From assembly GCA_947377285.1 (NCBI GenBank), contig CANCFT010000034.1:1-32274 (forward strand): 32,274 nucleotides of DNA. Direction: 5' to 3'. The translations under genes and the position numbers were made by a program. The notes under the pieces were generated by a model. The model worked only from the letters and a program-made list of their open reading frames with translations. It did not search any database and was not told the DNA's origin. Below are positions 7,808 to 15,794 of this stretch, piece by piece. Numbering within the stretch: the first letter of the stretch is position 1; every line of letters starts with the position of its first letter. This DNA comes from Bacteriovoracaceae bacterium. GTDB lineage: Bacteria > Bdellovibrionota > Bacteriovoracia > Bacteriovoracales > Bacteriovoracaceae.

Positions 7808-8107
7808 ATGAGAATGATGATGAAGGTTTCAATACCAGTAGAATATGGGAATAAATGTATTACTGAAGGCTACTTACAACAATCAGTTATGAAATTTGTT
7901 GAAAAATTCCACCCTGAAAGTTCATATTTTATTACAGAAAATGGTGAGAGAACTGCTATGTTTTATTTCGAGACGAAAGATGCCTCTGAAATTCCTTCAA
8001 TCGCAGAACCATTTTTTATGAATTTGCATGCGAAAGTTAACTTAACACCAGTTATGAACTTGGAAGATATGAGAGTTGGTGTTGAGAACGCTTTAAAAAA
8101 CAAATAA
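7808..8107 (+). CDS. Conserved-looking 99-residue protein of unknown function
   Basis: This small cytoplasmic protein has no signal peptide or TM segment. Its pattern, a beta strand (MMKVSIPVEYG), a helix (LQQSVMKFVEKF), a strand pair (SSYFITENGERTAMFYFET), a helix (IPSIAEPFFMNL) and a strand (AKVNLTPVMN), is that of a ferredoxin-like dimeric alpha/beta barrel. This is a fold guess, not a family match. AAGGAG lies 7-8 bases before the ATG; ATGs at codons 3 to 5 are alternatives. It is 24 bases upstream of the cupin gene, so the two are probably one operon, perhaps handling the same small metabolite or stress. Confidence 0.72.
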   Translation: MRMMMKVSIPVEYGNKCITEGYLQQSVMKFVEKFHPESSYFITENGERTAMFYFETKDASEIPSIAEPFFMNLHAKVNLTPVMNLEDMRVGVENALKNK

Positions 8108-8120
8108 CAATTTATACATT

Positions 8121-8126
8121 TGGAGA
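8121..8126 (+). promoter_or_regulatory. Ribosome binding site that sets the cupin start
   Basis: TGGAGA lies 5-6 bases before the ATG at 8132. An upstream in-frame TTG (8120) overlaps this site and therefore cannot be the start. Confidence 0.7.
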
Positions 8127-8131
8127 ATAAT

Positions 8132-8554
8132 ATGGATTTATCAAAAGACATTACAAAAAAATACAATGACATGCAAAAATCTAAAATTTCAAAATCTGAA
8201 GTTAAAAACTTTAAAAACGCTGACGAAATTAGGGAATTCCCTAATGGAAAACTCGAGTTAGTTAAAGTTGGAGAAAAAACTATTGGACGAGCAACTCTAA
8301 ATCCGGGTTGGAAATGGTCTACTTCAGTAAAAGATATTGCCCAAACTGCAAGTTGTGAAGCTCCTCATTTTCAATATCACGTCTCAGGTGTTTTAAAAGT
8401 TAAAATGGATTCTGGTGAAGAATTTGAATTTCATCCTGGTGATGTTTCAATGTTAGAATCAGGACATGATGCATGGGTTTTAGGAAACGAGCCTGTCGTT
8501 ATTGTGGATTTTCAAGGAATGGTCGACTATGCAAAAAAAAATACAATTCATTAA
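8132..8554 (+). CDS. Cupin-domain protein
   Basis: This 140-residue single-domain cupin starts at ATG 8132, chosen because GGAG lies just upstream. After a charged ~40-residue N-terminus comes the cupin core. Cupin motif 1 is around PHFQYHVSGVLKV (His79, His83), and the intervening strand pair is in MDSGEEFEFHPGDVSML (His101, then PGD). Motif 2 contains ESGHDAW (His112). These histidines could bind a metal. The region GRATLNPGWKWS before motif 1 is typical of small cupins that bind ligands or act as dioxygenase-like enzymes. Substrate is unknown. The 99-residue protein upstream is probably co-transcribed. Confidence 0.85.
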   Translation: MDLSKDITKKYNDMQKSKISKSEVKNFKNADEIREFPNGKLELVKVGEKTIGRATLNPGWKWSTSVKDIAQTASCEAPHFQYHVSGVLKVKMDSGEEFEFHPGDVSMLESGHDAWVLGNEPVVIVDFQGMVDYAKKNTIH

Positions 8555-8641
8555 TATTAACAATCCAAACTTTTTTTAATGATTGGCATCATGCTTTTAA
8601 ACTTTTAAAGAATTAATTTTAAAAGAAGACGCTCGCTATGA

Positions 8642-8752
8642 TGCTACTTCTATGGACGTCTAGAAGTTCATTTTAATGATCAAAGTGGGAACAAGAGACC
8701 GCTTTCACAGATGCCAGGAGCAACGCTTTACCTAGGTCCACTCACCCCATAA
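8642..8752 (+). pseudogene. Possible C-terminal remnant of an unidentified gene
   Basis: The frame ending at TAA 8750-8752 is open back to a TGA at 8639-8641. It reads like real protein (YFYGRLEVHFND, then RPLSQMPGATLYLGPLTP) and its base composition is richer in G+C than the flanks. In the preceding bases a different frame reads DARYDA, which would join smoothly through a frameshift. There is no start codon or ribosome site. I do not recognise the parent protein. It could be chance. Confidence 0.25.
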
Positions 8753-8763
8753 ATATAAAAAAA

Positions 8764-8788
8764 GCCGGATCAAAGTCCGGCATTTTTT
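8764..8788. terminator. Bidirectional rho-independent terminator
   Basis: GCCGGA (8764-8769) and TCCGGC (8776-8781) form a perfect 6-bp GC-rich stem with a 6-base loop TCAAAG. It is flanked by A-runs on the left and ATTTTTT on the right, so it can end transcription from the cupin side (+) and from the exported-protein gene at 8810-9205 (-). Confidence 0.85.
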
Positions 8789-8809
8789 ATATTAACCTAA
8801 ATAGTTTCA

Positions 8810-9205
8810 TTATTTACAATTAACAGTTCCAAAAACTCTAAGACCTTTTATATTGAAAGAAATTTCACTTCCAATTTTTCCATCTTTATAAAGCCCTAAA
8901 TGAGGCAATGACATATCTTCATAATCATTTTTAGCACCAGACTTAGTTGCACCAATAAAATAAGCTGCACTATGAGCATCAGTAGCACCATTTTTAAAAC
9001 TTTCAGTTAAAATATAATTTTGAGTTTCCTGAATATCTCTTGTAAATGTAATTGAAACAGCATTTTGATTAACAACAACTGAATTGATAGTGATTTTTCC
9101 ATACTCAGCACTTCCTGAACATGTAAAACTTTTTAAATTAAAGTCACTAGCTTGTGCGAAACTGGCCATTGAGAAAAGAAGTGATAGAAATGATATTAAT
9201 CTCAT
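8810..9205 (-). CDS. Small exported protein of unknown function
   Basis: This 131-residue protein has a Sec signal peptide (MRLISFLSLLFSMASFAQA, cleavage before SDF). The mature ~111 residues are mostly beta-prone and hold two cysteines, one near the N-terminus (FTCSGS) and one at the end (TVNCK). These could form a disulfide closing a beta sandwich. I do not recognise a family. GGGAG sits about 6 bases before the ATG. It is a single-gene unit: a terminator lies 22 bases after the stop, and the upstream TauE gene is 85 bases away. Confidence 0.78.
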   Translation of the reverse strand: MRLISFLSLLFSMASFAQASDFNLKSFTCSGSAEYGKITINSVVVNQNAVSITFTRDIQETQNYILTESFKNGATDAHSAAYFIGATKSGAKNDYEDMSLPHLGLYKDGKIGSEISFNIKGLRVFGTVNCK

Positions 9206-9290
9206 AAGAACTCCCTATATGTTTTGAAAGCATCTTACTATAGAACTAAATTAATATTGAATTTTTGTAATTTTTATAGACTCACAAGTT

Positions 9291-10076
9291 TTAAATTAAA
9301 GTTTTCCAACACATTCCAAAGGCCAGAGTTAAAATGATAGAAATAAAACCCAATCGAAGTTTTTGAGGCTGTATTCTATTGGCCAAGAGTGACCCCATAT
9401 AGGTTCCTATTACTAAACCCATAATTATATAAACAAGGGTGTCCCAAGACAATAACTCACCATTTTTGATATAGATCAAGACAGAAGGCATAGTAAGTGG
9501 CAAAACAGAAACAGCAAGACTTATGGTCTGTGCTTGATGCTGAGGCATACCTAATATGCCTATTGAGAGAGCTGTTATCGCTAGTCCACCTCCTATACCT
9601 AAAAGACCTGAAGAAATGCCGGCCACCACACCTACGATTATAATCCGAATAAATTGCTTAAATTCAATTTTATATTTTACTTCACTAGCTGTGGATATGA
9701 GCTTAGTTGAAGTTTTTTTAATCAATACTATCGCAGCTAAAATGAAGAGATATAATATAAATAAACTTCTTAAGACATTTGAGGCTAAAGATTTAGCTAA
9801 CTCTGCTCCGAAAAGTCCGCCAATCATAAAAAAAAAACTTATTAAGGCAATAATTCGCAAAGGAAAAGCATGGCCGTGTTTGCGATATAGATAAACGCTT
9901 GGAAGAGTCGTAGGTAGTACTTGAGCAGCCAATGAAAGCATTTGAGCAAATTGCTGCTTACAACCCATTATAACAGTAAGAACTGGCACCATTACTCCTC
10001 CACAACTGACACCTAAAAGTCCAGAAATAGCTCCGGAAAAAAGCCCTATCAATAATGCATGAGATGGTTCAATCAT
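9291..10076 (-). CDS. TauE/SafE-family sulfite/organic-anion exporter
   Basis: This 261-residue membrane protein of the TauE/SafE (DUF81) family would export sulfite, sulfoacetate or related anions, or act as a general anion permease. It shows two homologous halves. The first begins IGLFSGAISGLLGVSCGGVMVPVL, with LPTTLPSVYLYRKHG. The second begins GVVAGISSGLLGIGGGLAITAL, with LPLTMPSVLIYIKNG. Each half has the family glycine-rich G.~GGG signature. About seven to eight TM helices are visible, a normal size for the family. The substrate cannot be told from sequence. An inverted repeat at 10163-10185 lies in its upstream region. Confidence 0.9.
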   Translation of the reverse strand: MIEPSHALLIGLFSGAISGLLGVSCGGVMVPVLTVIMGCKQQFAQMLSLAAQVLPTTLPSVYLYRKHGHAFPLRIIALISFFFMIGGLFGAELAKSLASNVLRSLFILYLFILAAIVLIKKTSTKLISTASEVKYKIEFKQFIRIIIVGVVAGISSGLLGIGGGLAITALSIGILGMPQHQAQTISLAVSVLPLTMPSVLIYIKNGELLSWDTLVYIIMGLVIGTYMGSLLANRIQPQKLRLGFISIILTLAFGMCWKTLI

Positions 10077-10162
10077 TTATAAGACCTGCTTATTCCTACT
10101 TTTACAAAAAATGTATTAGTAAATACTTAAGCATCCTCATTTTTTTGTCACGATTATTTACC

Positions 10163-10185
10163 GACAGAATAGTGCTTATTTTGTC
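10163..10185. promoter_or_regulatory. Candidate operator upstream of the TauE-type gene
   Basis: GACAGAATA (10163-10171) and TATTTTGTC (10177-10185) pair in 8 of 9 positions around a 5-base spacer. The site is about 87 bases before the TauE/SafE start and 34 bases before the nearest TTG/GTG starts on the other strand have any meaning, so regulation of the exporter is the likely role. The TetR-type gene at 10997-11578 is a possible regulator by proximity only. Confidence 0.35.
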
Positions 10186-10219
10186 AGTTCGAAACGATTG
10201 TATGTTTGAGAATATAATA

Positions 10220-10906
10220 TTAAATTTTTTTGGCCTTTAATATTTTCAAATTCCCACTGGCCGATTTTACTTTGATCATCATTTTATAATCTGAAGTTTC
10301 ACCAATTTCGTTATACAATTCCCCTGAAGCACTCTTATGTGAAACTTTTATTTTGCAATTTACAGGTAAAACTATTTCAGAATCAGAAGAAGCTGTTAAA
10401 ATATCAATATCAGCGCGCTGATTACACGTATGGTATTTTAAATTGACTGCCCCAGTTGCTGTCGTTGCTGAGAGATTCGATTCTAAATTCAATGCCGTTA
10501 AACTTCCAGTAGCTGATTTAAAATTTATTTCGCCAGTTATACCTTCAATTTTAGTCGTACTCGTTCCTGTAGATATTTTTACAACAGTCTCTTTCGGGGT
10601 GACGACACTCAACTTTGACAAACATGTAACTTTGTCAAAAATTAAATTCTCTTGAGAGATTGAAATTTTCAAGCTACTTCCTTCTTCTGTAAAACTCAGT
10701 TTACATTTGGGATCAAATTGAATCTTATCTACGACGACTCTAATCTTATTATCATTTTTAGCAAAAATTGAAATTTCGCCTTTTGGTGCTTCTATTTCAA
10801 TTGATTTAATTTTACTTGCATCGAATTCTTTTGTTTCTGCAAATACATTACAATTAACAAGCAATAAAGAAAGAGTTAGTAAAAAACAGTTTTTAATTTT
10901 CTTCAA
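10220..10906 (-). CDS. Exported DUF4097-like beta-repeat protein
   Basis: This is a 228-residue exported protein. The signal peptide runs from about LKKIKNCFLLTLSLLLVN to a cleavage at NVFA/ET. The mature part is a series of short beta rungs with the recurrent motif KSASG or ATG, as in KSATGSLTAL, TTATGAVNLK, SHKSASGELYNEIG and VKSASGNLKIL. This is the pattern of DUF4097/DUF2807-type right-handed beta-solenoid proteins, which are often linked to envelope stress or adhesion. I chose TTG 10906 because GAGG (10913-10916) lies 6 bases upstream; a GTG at 10918 is in frame but overlaps that site. It follows the TetR-type regulator on the same strand by 78-90 bases. Confidence 0.78.
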   Translation of the reverse strand: MKKIKNCFLLTLSLLLVNCNVFAETKEFDASKIKSIEIEAPKGEISIFAKNDNKIRVVVDKIQFDPKCKLSFTEEGSSLKISISQENLIFDKVTCLSKLSVVTPKETVVKISTGTSTTKIEGITGEINFKSATGSLTALNLESNLSATTATGAVNLKYHTCNQRADIDILTASSDSEIVLPVNCKIKVSHKSASGELYNEIGETSDYKMMIKVKSASGNLKILKAKKI

Positions 10907-10996
10907 GTAAAGCCTCACTAAAAGTTAACAATATTATTTAATTACTTATAATTCTAAGTTGAATAAACAGCAAAAGTCATCAAACCAATTATTTTT

Positions 10997-11578
10997 TTAT
11001 TTATTTAAAAAAATTTGTCTATGAATTAACTCAAGGGCCTCTCCGGCTTCAATCATTTCGTTTTTTGAAGATTGTGAGGTTGCTATCCGAAAGGCAAAAC
11101 CTAATCGGAGTGTAAGTATTGTTCGCGCAAAGGTCATTGCTTCGTTTGGATTCAATTGGGCAATAAGAACTAACTTAGCCGATATATAATCCAGCCAATA
11201 TTTTTCATATTTTTTTATTGTATGCCCAATGGGAGTATTTGTTCCTCTAAAACGAAAATAGAGTTTTATGATGACAGGCTCATCTTTAATTTTCAGAAAA
11301 GTTAGATTTTGTCCATCGAGTAATATTTTTTTTAATTCAGTTTTTGAAAATATATTGTCTGAGGTATTTGTCTTAGTAAAAAAACCACCAAAAATTTCAG
11401 CTGCTACATTTATTAGGTCTAATTTATCTCTTCCCATATACTCATAAATCCAAGCTCTAGAAACTTTAGATCGCCTTGAAATGAGTGAATGAGTAAGGAG
11501 ATTGGTTCCCCCCTCTTCAATTATTTCTAGAATTGCCCGAGAAACACTAAAATATTTCTGTGTTTTGGATTCACTCAT
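10997..11578 (-). CDS. TetR-family transcriptional regulator
   Basis: This 193-residue protein has the TetR N-terminal DNA-binding layout. Helix 1 is SRAILEIIEEGG, helix 2 is LTHSLISRRSKVS, and the recognition helix with RAWIYEYMG ends in RDKLDLINVA. This corresponds to the usual 'S...~IY.YF.~KeeL~~a' segment. The C-terminal ~125 residues would bind an effector and dimerise; they show no close family resemblance. Such proteins usually repress an adjacent gene. The same-strand DUF4097-like gene downstream and the TauE/SafE gene beyond it are candidate targets, as is its own promoter. A 10-base palindrome AACCATGGTT lies at 11606-11615, 28 bases upstream of the start. Confidence 0.83.
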   Translation of the reverse strand: MSESKTQKYFSVSRAILEIIEEGGTNLLTHSLISRRSKVSRAWIYEYMGRDKLDLINVAAEIFGGFFTKTNTSDNIFSKTELKKILLDGQNLTFLKIKDEPVIIKLYFRFRGTNTPIGHTIKKYEKYWLDYISAKLVLIAQLNPNEAMTFARTILTLRLGFAFRIATSQSSKNEMIEAGEALELIHRQIFLNK

Positions 11579-11605
11579 AAGACTTAATTAAAATCACTTT
11601 GATAG

Positions 11606-11615
11606 AACCATGGTT
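11606..11615. promoter_or_regulatory. Candidate palindrome upstream of the TetR-type gene
   Basis: AACCATGGTT is a perfect 10-base palindrome between the small exported gene (stop at 11632) and the TetR start (11578). It could be an autoregulatory site, but it is short enough to occur by chance. Confidence 0.2.
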
Positions 11616-11631
11616 TAAGGAAGGGATATGA

Positions 11632-12018
11632 TTATTGAACTTTTTTGATGTCGAAATCTAAATCATAATTTTCAGATTTATAATCAAGTAAGACGTGAAC
11701 TTGTGTTCCGTTTTTTAAATCTTCCATTGTCGTATTTGCAAATTCAATTTTTTGATGCAATTTATCTCCATCACAATCGAGATCAGCAGTCATTGTATTT
11801 GCGGATTGATTATAATCGTATACACCGCTGCATTTCGTGTCATAGACAATTCCAACTTGAACTGCTTGTACTTTATTTTGAGCAAGTAATGTGACCTTTA
11901 AATCAACTAGCCCGTTCATTTCATATTTCCCTAAAATATTTTTTGCATTTAAGGAAGTATCTGCAAAAGTAATAGTAGAAACAATTAAGCACGAAAGAGT
12001 AAGAATTAATTTTAACAT
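11632..12018 (-). CDS. Small exported protein of unknown function
   Basis: This 128-residue protein starts at ATG 12018, which gives a clean signal peptide MLKLILTLSCLIVSTITFA, cleaved before DTSL. An in-frame TTG four codons upstream would add residues ahead of the signal and is less likely. The mature part is ~109 residues with two cysteines (TKCSGVYDY and DLDCDGDK) and acidic, beta-rich segments ending in a lysine-rich tail. It may be a small lipocalin-like or beta-sandwich domain, but I recognise no family. It lies upstream of the TetR gene on the same strand with a 53-base gap. Confidence 0.76.
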   Translation of the reverse strand: MLKLILTLSCLIVSTITFADTSLNAKNILGKYEMNGLVDLKVTLLAQNKVQAVQVGIVYDTKCSGVYDYNQSANTMTADLDCDGDKLHQKIEFANTTMEDLKNGTQVHVLLDYKSENYDLDFDIKKVQ

Positions 12019-12221
12019 TTGTTGTCCCAAATAAAATAATCAAAATCTTATGAAATGAATTTCTAAATGGCAAGGCATGGGACTAAGAAGTTAAAATCTT
12101 CCTAGTTTGACGCATTTAATAGATTTTTCAATTGTTTATCTAGGGTAAGAATATTATTGAGTTTCATTTTAAAAATATGAATCCAGTCACGAGTAAAGCT
12201 TGCTTCAAATTCAGAGATATT

Positions 12222-12557
12222 TTAATGATTTGTGACAGTTTCAATACTCAGTCGATAGTCTTGATTATGTCTGTATTTTGCTTTATCGATCTCTATAAAA
12301 TAATTATTTGGACTCAATTGATTAAATATAATTTCCATATAGTCACACTTCACAGACTCTTCATCCCATGGAGTAAGTCCGAAATTCACGTTAGACAATA
12401 TGTGATAATCAGGAATGGTGATATCAATTCTTAATTTATCACCAGTACTAAATCTTTCATTTATTTGCGCACTAAAAATGTCATCATCTTTAGCATGAGT
12501 TGATGACATTATAAAAATCAATGACATTACTAGAATTATACTGATGTTAATATTCAT
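12222..12557 (-). CDS. Small exported protein of unknown function
   Basis: This 111-residue protein starts at ATG 12557, giving the signal peptide MNINISIILVMSLIFIMSSTHA followed by acidic KDDD. An upstream in-frame TTG at 12593 would place a cysteine-bearing stretch ahead of the signal and is less plausible. The mature ~89 residues contain FSTGDKLRIDITIPDYHI and YMEIIFNQLSPNNYFIEIDK, suggesting a beta-sandwich or adhesin-like domain. One cysteine is present (VKCDY). No family is recognised. No strong ribosome site is visible before 12557, so the start carries some doubt. Confidence 0.62.
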   Translation of the reverse strand: MNINISIILVMSLIFIMSSTHAKDDDIFSAQINERFSTGDKLRIDITIPDYHILSNVNFGLTPWDEESVKCDYMEIIFNQLSPNNYFIEIDKAKYRHNQDYRLSIETVTNH

Positions 12558-12722
12558 GTAAACAAACTTAAGGCACAATCCAAATAGAGACAAATTCCAT
12601 CTTAAAACAATGGCTTATTGAACCAACTTACAACTTAAGCATCCTACTCATGGCCAAATCCGATGGGCAAAGCAAAAAGTTTACTAGTTTTGTTTAATAT
12701 TTAATGATAAAAATTAATCTTT

Positions 12723-13454
12723 ATGTCAGAAATTCAATACACACCTATAGGTTTTATCTCTACTTGTTTTAAGGAAAAATTTGGCGTTCCAAGGCAGTCG
12801 GGAATGGTCAGAGAGGCGCGGGCCATTCTAAAGCTGGCAAACAATCCTGATTTTAAATTAGCACTTAACCACCTTGAAGATTTTTCTCACCTTTGGATCA
12901 TTTTTATTTTTCATAAACATACAGAGATAAAATGGAGACCAACTATTCATCCACCTAGAATTGATGCTCCAAAGAGAATCGGTGTTTTTGCATCTCGCTC
13001 TCCCCACAGACCAAACCCAATTGGTCTATCTGCAGTTAAGCTTGAATCGATTAACTGGGATTCCACTGGAGGAATTGAAATTCATTTAAGTGGAGTCGAT
13101 TTTTTAGATGAAACTCCTGTTCTTGATATTAAACCATACTTACCTTATACCGATTGTATAAAAGAGGCTGATGGTGGATGGGCCGATGGTGAAATTAAAA
13201 GTTACCCTGTGACTTTTTCTCCTCAGAGTGAATTGCTCATTAGTGCTTTTTCCAAAACTCGCCATCCACATTTTAAAAAATTATTATGTGAAATGCTTCA
13301 ATGGGATCCAAGACCTACATCCCAAAAACGCACTTATCCGATTGAAGATCCAAAATGTGAAGGCTTAATTTTTGGATTCTACTGTATGGATTTTGATGTT
13401 CAATGGCGGATTGAAAAACAAAGTATTTATGTTTTAGATCTCCAAAAAATTTAA
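12723..13454 (+). CDS. trmO: tRNA m6t6A37 methyltransferase (TrmO/TsaA)
   Basis: This 243-residue SAM-dependent enzyme methylates N6 of the threonylcarbamoyl group of t6A37 in tRNA. The N-terminal TsaA domain starts YTPIGFISTCF, with KFGVPRQSG. Family signatures are HLEDFSHLWIIFIFH, the basic loop GVFASRSPHRPNPIGLSAVKL, GVDFLDETPVLDIKPYLPY and a C-terminal region holding a second small domain. Length and motif order fit bacterial TrmO. It is a housekeeping tRNA-modification gene, and the pyrophosphatase follows 73 bases downstream. No good ribosome site is seen before the ATG, although the N-terminus matches the family. Confidence 0.92.
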   Translation: MSEIQYTPIGFISTCFKEKFGVPRQSGMVREARAILKLANNPDFKLALNHLEDFSHLWIIFIFHKHTEIKWRPTIHPPRIDAPKRIGVFASRSPHRPNPIGLSAVKLESINWDSTGGIEIHLSGVDFLDETPVLDIKPYLPYTDCIKEADGGWADGEIKSYPVTFSPQSELLISAFSKTRHPHFKKLLCEMLQWDPRPTSQKRTYPIEDPKCEGLIFGFYCMDFDVQWRIEKQSIYVLDLQKI

Positions 13455-13515
13455 ATCATCATAATCGTATTCAAAAATAATTTAAATTGTTAGACTTATT
13501 TTCAATATTAAAACG

Positions 13516-13521
13516 AAGGAG
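13516..13521 (+). promoter_or_regulatory. Ribosome binding site of the pyrophosphatase
   Basis: AAGGAG lies 6 bases before GTG 13528 and fixes this non-ATG start. Confidence 0.75.
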
Positions 13522-13527
13522 CTTCTA

Positions 13528-14136
13528 GTGGATAAAAAAAACTTTCAAATGAGCAGACCACACCCATGGCACGGGATTAATATTGGATTGGACTCTCCAA
13601 AAATAGTTAAAGCTTATATTGAAATTATTCCTAACGATTTAATTAAGTATGAAATCTGTAAAGAAACTGGGTATATAAAAGTGGATCGCCCACAAAAATT
13701 TTCTTCAGTCCCACCTACTCTTTATGGATTTATTCCACAAACATATTCTGCAGAAAAAACTGCTGCATTATCAAAAATAGGAGATCACGGAGACAGTGAT
13801 CCTGTAGACATATGTGTGCTTTCTGAACTTCCGATCAATCGGGCCGATATCATAATGGAAGTTAGAGTCATTGGCGGTATTCGATTAATTGACACTGGTG
13901 AAGTGGATGATAAAATTGTTGCAGTCTTAAACTGTGATACATTTTATTCCGGAGTCAGTGATATTTCTCAAATTAATCCTGTCGTCATTGATCGATTAAG
14001 ACATTATTTTTTAAGTTATAAAACAATACCAGGTGAAGCTATTAAAACACAAATCGAATCTATTTATGGAGCTCTTGAAGCATATAAAGTTATTGAATGT
14101 GGTAGAGAAGATTATAACAAACATTTTAAAAAATAA
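13528..14136 (+). CDS. ppa: Soluble inorganic pyrophosphatase (family I)
   Basis: This 202-residue cytoplasmic enzyme hydrolyses pyrophosphate to two phosphates and pulls biosynthetic reactions forward. The family I signature GDHGDSDPVDICVL is at residues 85-98, with metal-binding Asp89, Asp91 and Asp94. Other family segments are YEICKETGYIKVDRP, the FIPQTYS loop, and DDKIVAVL. The start is GTG at 13528, set by an AAGGAG site. It lies between trmO and the acyltransferase, all on the same strand (73- and 18-base gaps), and is likely part of a short housekeeping operon. Confidence 0.94.
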   Translation: MDKKNFQMSRPHPWHGINIGLDSPKIVKAYIEIIPNDLIKYEICKETGYIKVDRPQKFSSVPPTLYGFIPQTYSAEKTAALSKIGDHGDSDPVDICVLSELPINRADIIMEVRVIGGIRLIDTGEVDDKIVAVLNCDTFYSGVSDISQINPVVIDRLRHYFLSYKTIPGEAIKTQIESIYGALEAYKVIECGREDYNKHFKK

Positions 14137-14154
14137 TTTTCCGAGAGTATTAAT

Positions 14155-14835
14155 ATGATTAAAATTTTATCTTACCTAATTTATGGATTTGTAAAATTAA
14201 TAAATTTTACTTACCGTTATCGATATATTGGTAATGAAAATTTATTAAATTTAAAAAATAAAAAGAAAAATTTTATTTATGCAATTTGGCACCAAAATTT
14301 ATTTCCTGGAATAATGGCCCAAACTGGGCATCCGCATATTGTCATTGTTTCAAAATCAAAAGATGCAGAAGCAGTGGCCTTCACTTGCAAACGCCTTGGG
14401 CATATTGTGGCCCGAGGAAGTTCAAAAAGAGGAAATGTAGATAAAGGTGGCAGTCTTGCTAAAGATGAAATGATTGAATACTTAAAAACTGGTCATCCTG
14501 GAGCCGTTACCGTTGATGGACCTAAAGGACCAGCTCTCAAAGTTAAACCTGGTATTATTGCTATGTCGAAACAATCTCAATGCCCAATAATTCCCTATAT
14601 TGTCACATCAAATAGCTACTGGCAGTTTAATAGTTGGGATCATTTTAGGCTACCTAAGCCATTTGCCAAATTGTTAGTTGCTTATGGTGAACCACTAGTT
14701 ATTGCAGCCGACTGTTCAGATTTCGAACTTTATCAAAATCAATTAGAAATTTGTCTTAATCAGTTAACACACGAGACACAAAAAAATTTACTTAATTGGA
14801 ATCATTTTCCTAAAAAAAATTGGTATGAATTTTAA
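14155..14835 (+). CDS. DUF374/LPLAT-family acyltransferase
   Basis: This 226-residue protein belongs to the DUF374 branch of the lysophospholipid acyltransferase superfamily, acting at the inner face of the cytoplasmic membrane. An N-terminal hydrophobic segment (LSYLIYGFVKLINFTY) precedes the catalytic part. WHQNLFP (residues 45-51) corresponds to the H-x4-D motif, here WHQN, as is usual for this branch. It is followed by the RGSSKRG loop and VDGPKGP (about 120-126), and the middle part has IIPYIV. Substrate is probably a lipid A or lysophospholipid-type acceptor, which cannot be fixed from sequence. The gene is 18 bases after the pyrophosphatase and converges on the barrel-type gene 7 bases away. 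Confidence 0.87.
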   Translation: MIKILSYLIYGFVKLINFTYRYRYIGNENLLNLKNKKKNFIYAIWHQNLFPGIMAQTGHPHIVIVSKSKDAEAVAFTCKRLGHIVARGSSKRGNVDKGGSLAKDEMIEYLKTGHPGAVTVDGPKGPALKVKPGIIAMSKQSQCPIIPYIVTSNSYWQFNSWDHFRLPKPFAKLLVAYGEPLVIAADCSDFELYQNQLEICLNQLTHETQKNLLNWNHFPKKNWYEF

Positions 14836-14842
14836 AAGTTAA

Positions 14843-15502
14843 CTAATTACCAATATTATAAGTAGTCCCTAAAAGAATTTTGATGATAGTTGAGGAAATT
14901 AAAACCCCGGTTGCTCTAGCAGCACCCAATTCAGCGCGAAGTCCCCATCTTGGATTAAGAGAATAAAGCACTCCAGCTTGGCCACCTATTTCTAACAAAG
15001 TGTCATTTTTTGTTTCTGATTTAGTGTTGTAAACAATATAGCCTAATCCTAAAGCAGGACCTGCATAATAACGGAGCTTAGGAATTAATTTCATTTCAAA
15101 ATTAAAATCTCTAATAGAAGCATTTGTTCCAACTTGTCCAAAATAAAAATTAATCCCGATACTTCCACTAAAATATCGATCTGCAGTGGAGGCCAAAAGT
15201 GGGCCTACTCCTCGGATGAAAAATGATCGTTTTAAATTTGGGAAATGTTCATACATAACATCTAAAGGAAGAGAAGAAGCAGCCCCTGTGTATGGAGTTG
15301 AAGTGACAGAAGAAGTATTTCCATCTGTCGCAACTAGTTTGTCGGGATTTTCTGCAATGCTTGCTGAGACTGATCCAATGCTAAAGCTAAAGACTCCTGG
15401 AATAGTGCTATCTGCTTTTGCAACTAATCCAGTAAAAAGCAAAATAAATAAGAAAATAAACTTAAAAAGATAAGAAAAAAGAATTTTTAATTTTAAATTC
15501 AT
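14843..15502 (-). CDS. Predicted outer-membrane beta-barrel protein
   Basis: This 219-residue protein starts at ATG 15502, which gives the best signal peptide (MNLKLKILFSYLFKFIFLFI to VAKA, cleaved before DST). Earlier in-frame starts at 15541 and 15550 would place a 13-16 residue extension ahead of it. The mature part alternates polar and hydrophobic residues in short strands with a small-residue-rich middle (SIGSVSASIAE, ATDGNTSSVTSTPYTGAASS). Its second half shows barrel-like repeats (GINFYFGQVGTN, RYYAGPALGLGYIVYN, LLEIGGQAGVLYSLNPRWGLRAELGAARATG). The terminal IGN is compatible with a barrel end. It is likely an 8-strand-type small barrel, perhaps an OmpW- or Omp85-unrelated porin-like protein. 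It has no clear operon partner. Confidence 0.68.
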   Translation of the reverse strand: MNLKLKILFSYLFKFIFLFILLFTGLVAKADSTIPGVFSFSIGSVSASIAENPDKLVATDGNTSSVTSTPYTGAASSLPLDVMYEHFPNLKRSFFIRGVGPLLASTADRYFSGSIGINFYFGQVGTNASIRDFNFEMKLIPKLRYYAGPALGLGYIVYNTKSETKNDTLLEIGGQAGVLYSLNPRWGLRAELGAARATGVLISSTIIKILLGTTYNIGN

Positions 15503-15794
15503 GCTTAAGAAAGGATAACATTGTCTATGAAATTTTTGCATTTTAATCAACAGTTATGTTATCCGAGCATAATACACCAGCAATTAATACTCATGTAAAT
15601 TCATATAATTATGTCAACTTAGCTCAAAGAATAGGCACGTAATTTTATCCAACCATAATAGAATTTTAAATAAATTGAATTAAATTAGGGTTTTAATTCA
15701 GTAATTCGAAATCTTAGACCGAATAGATTGTAATCATTTAAAATTAAGGTGATACATTACCAATCTAAAAAAATGATTAGGAAATTAAGAATCT
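15503..15794. other. Divergent region upstream of the giant lipoprotein operon
   Basis: About 290 bases of AT-rich sequence separate the leftward barrel gene from the rightward 13.5-kb lipoprotein operon. Both promoters must lie here. I see no gene and no core promoter or operator strong enough to call. Confidence 0.5.

Noticed and set aside
9556..9894. 112-codon + strand frame inside the TauE/SafE gene
   Set aside because: It is antisense to a confident membrane transporter and low in recognisable structure.
12082..12106. Inverted repeat ACTAAGAAG/CTTCCTAGT between two small exported genes
   Set aside because: One mismatch, no T-run on either side and no clear promoter context; it cannot be told from chance.
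12177..12434. 85-codon + strand frame opposite the exported protein gene at 12222-12557
   Set aside because: It lies antisense to a gene with a good signal peptide, has no ribosome site, and its translation shows no domain.
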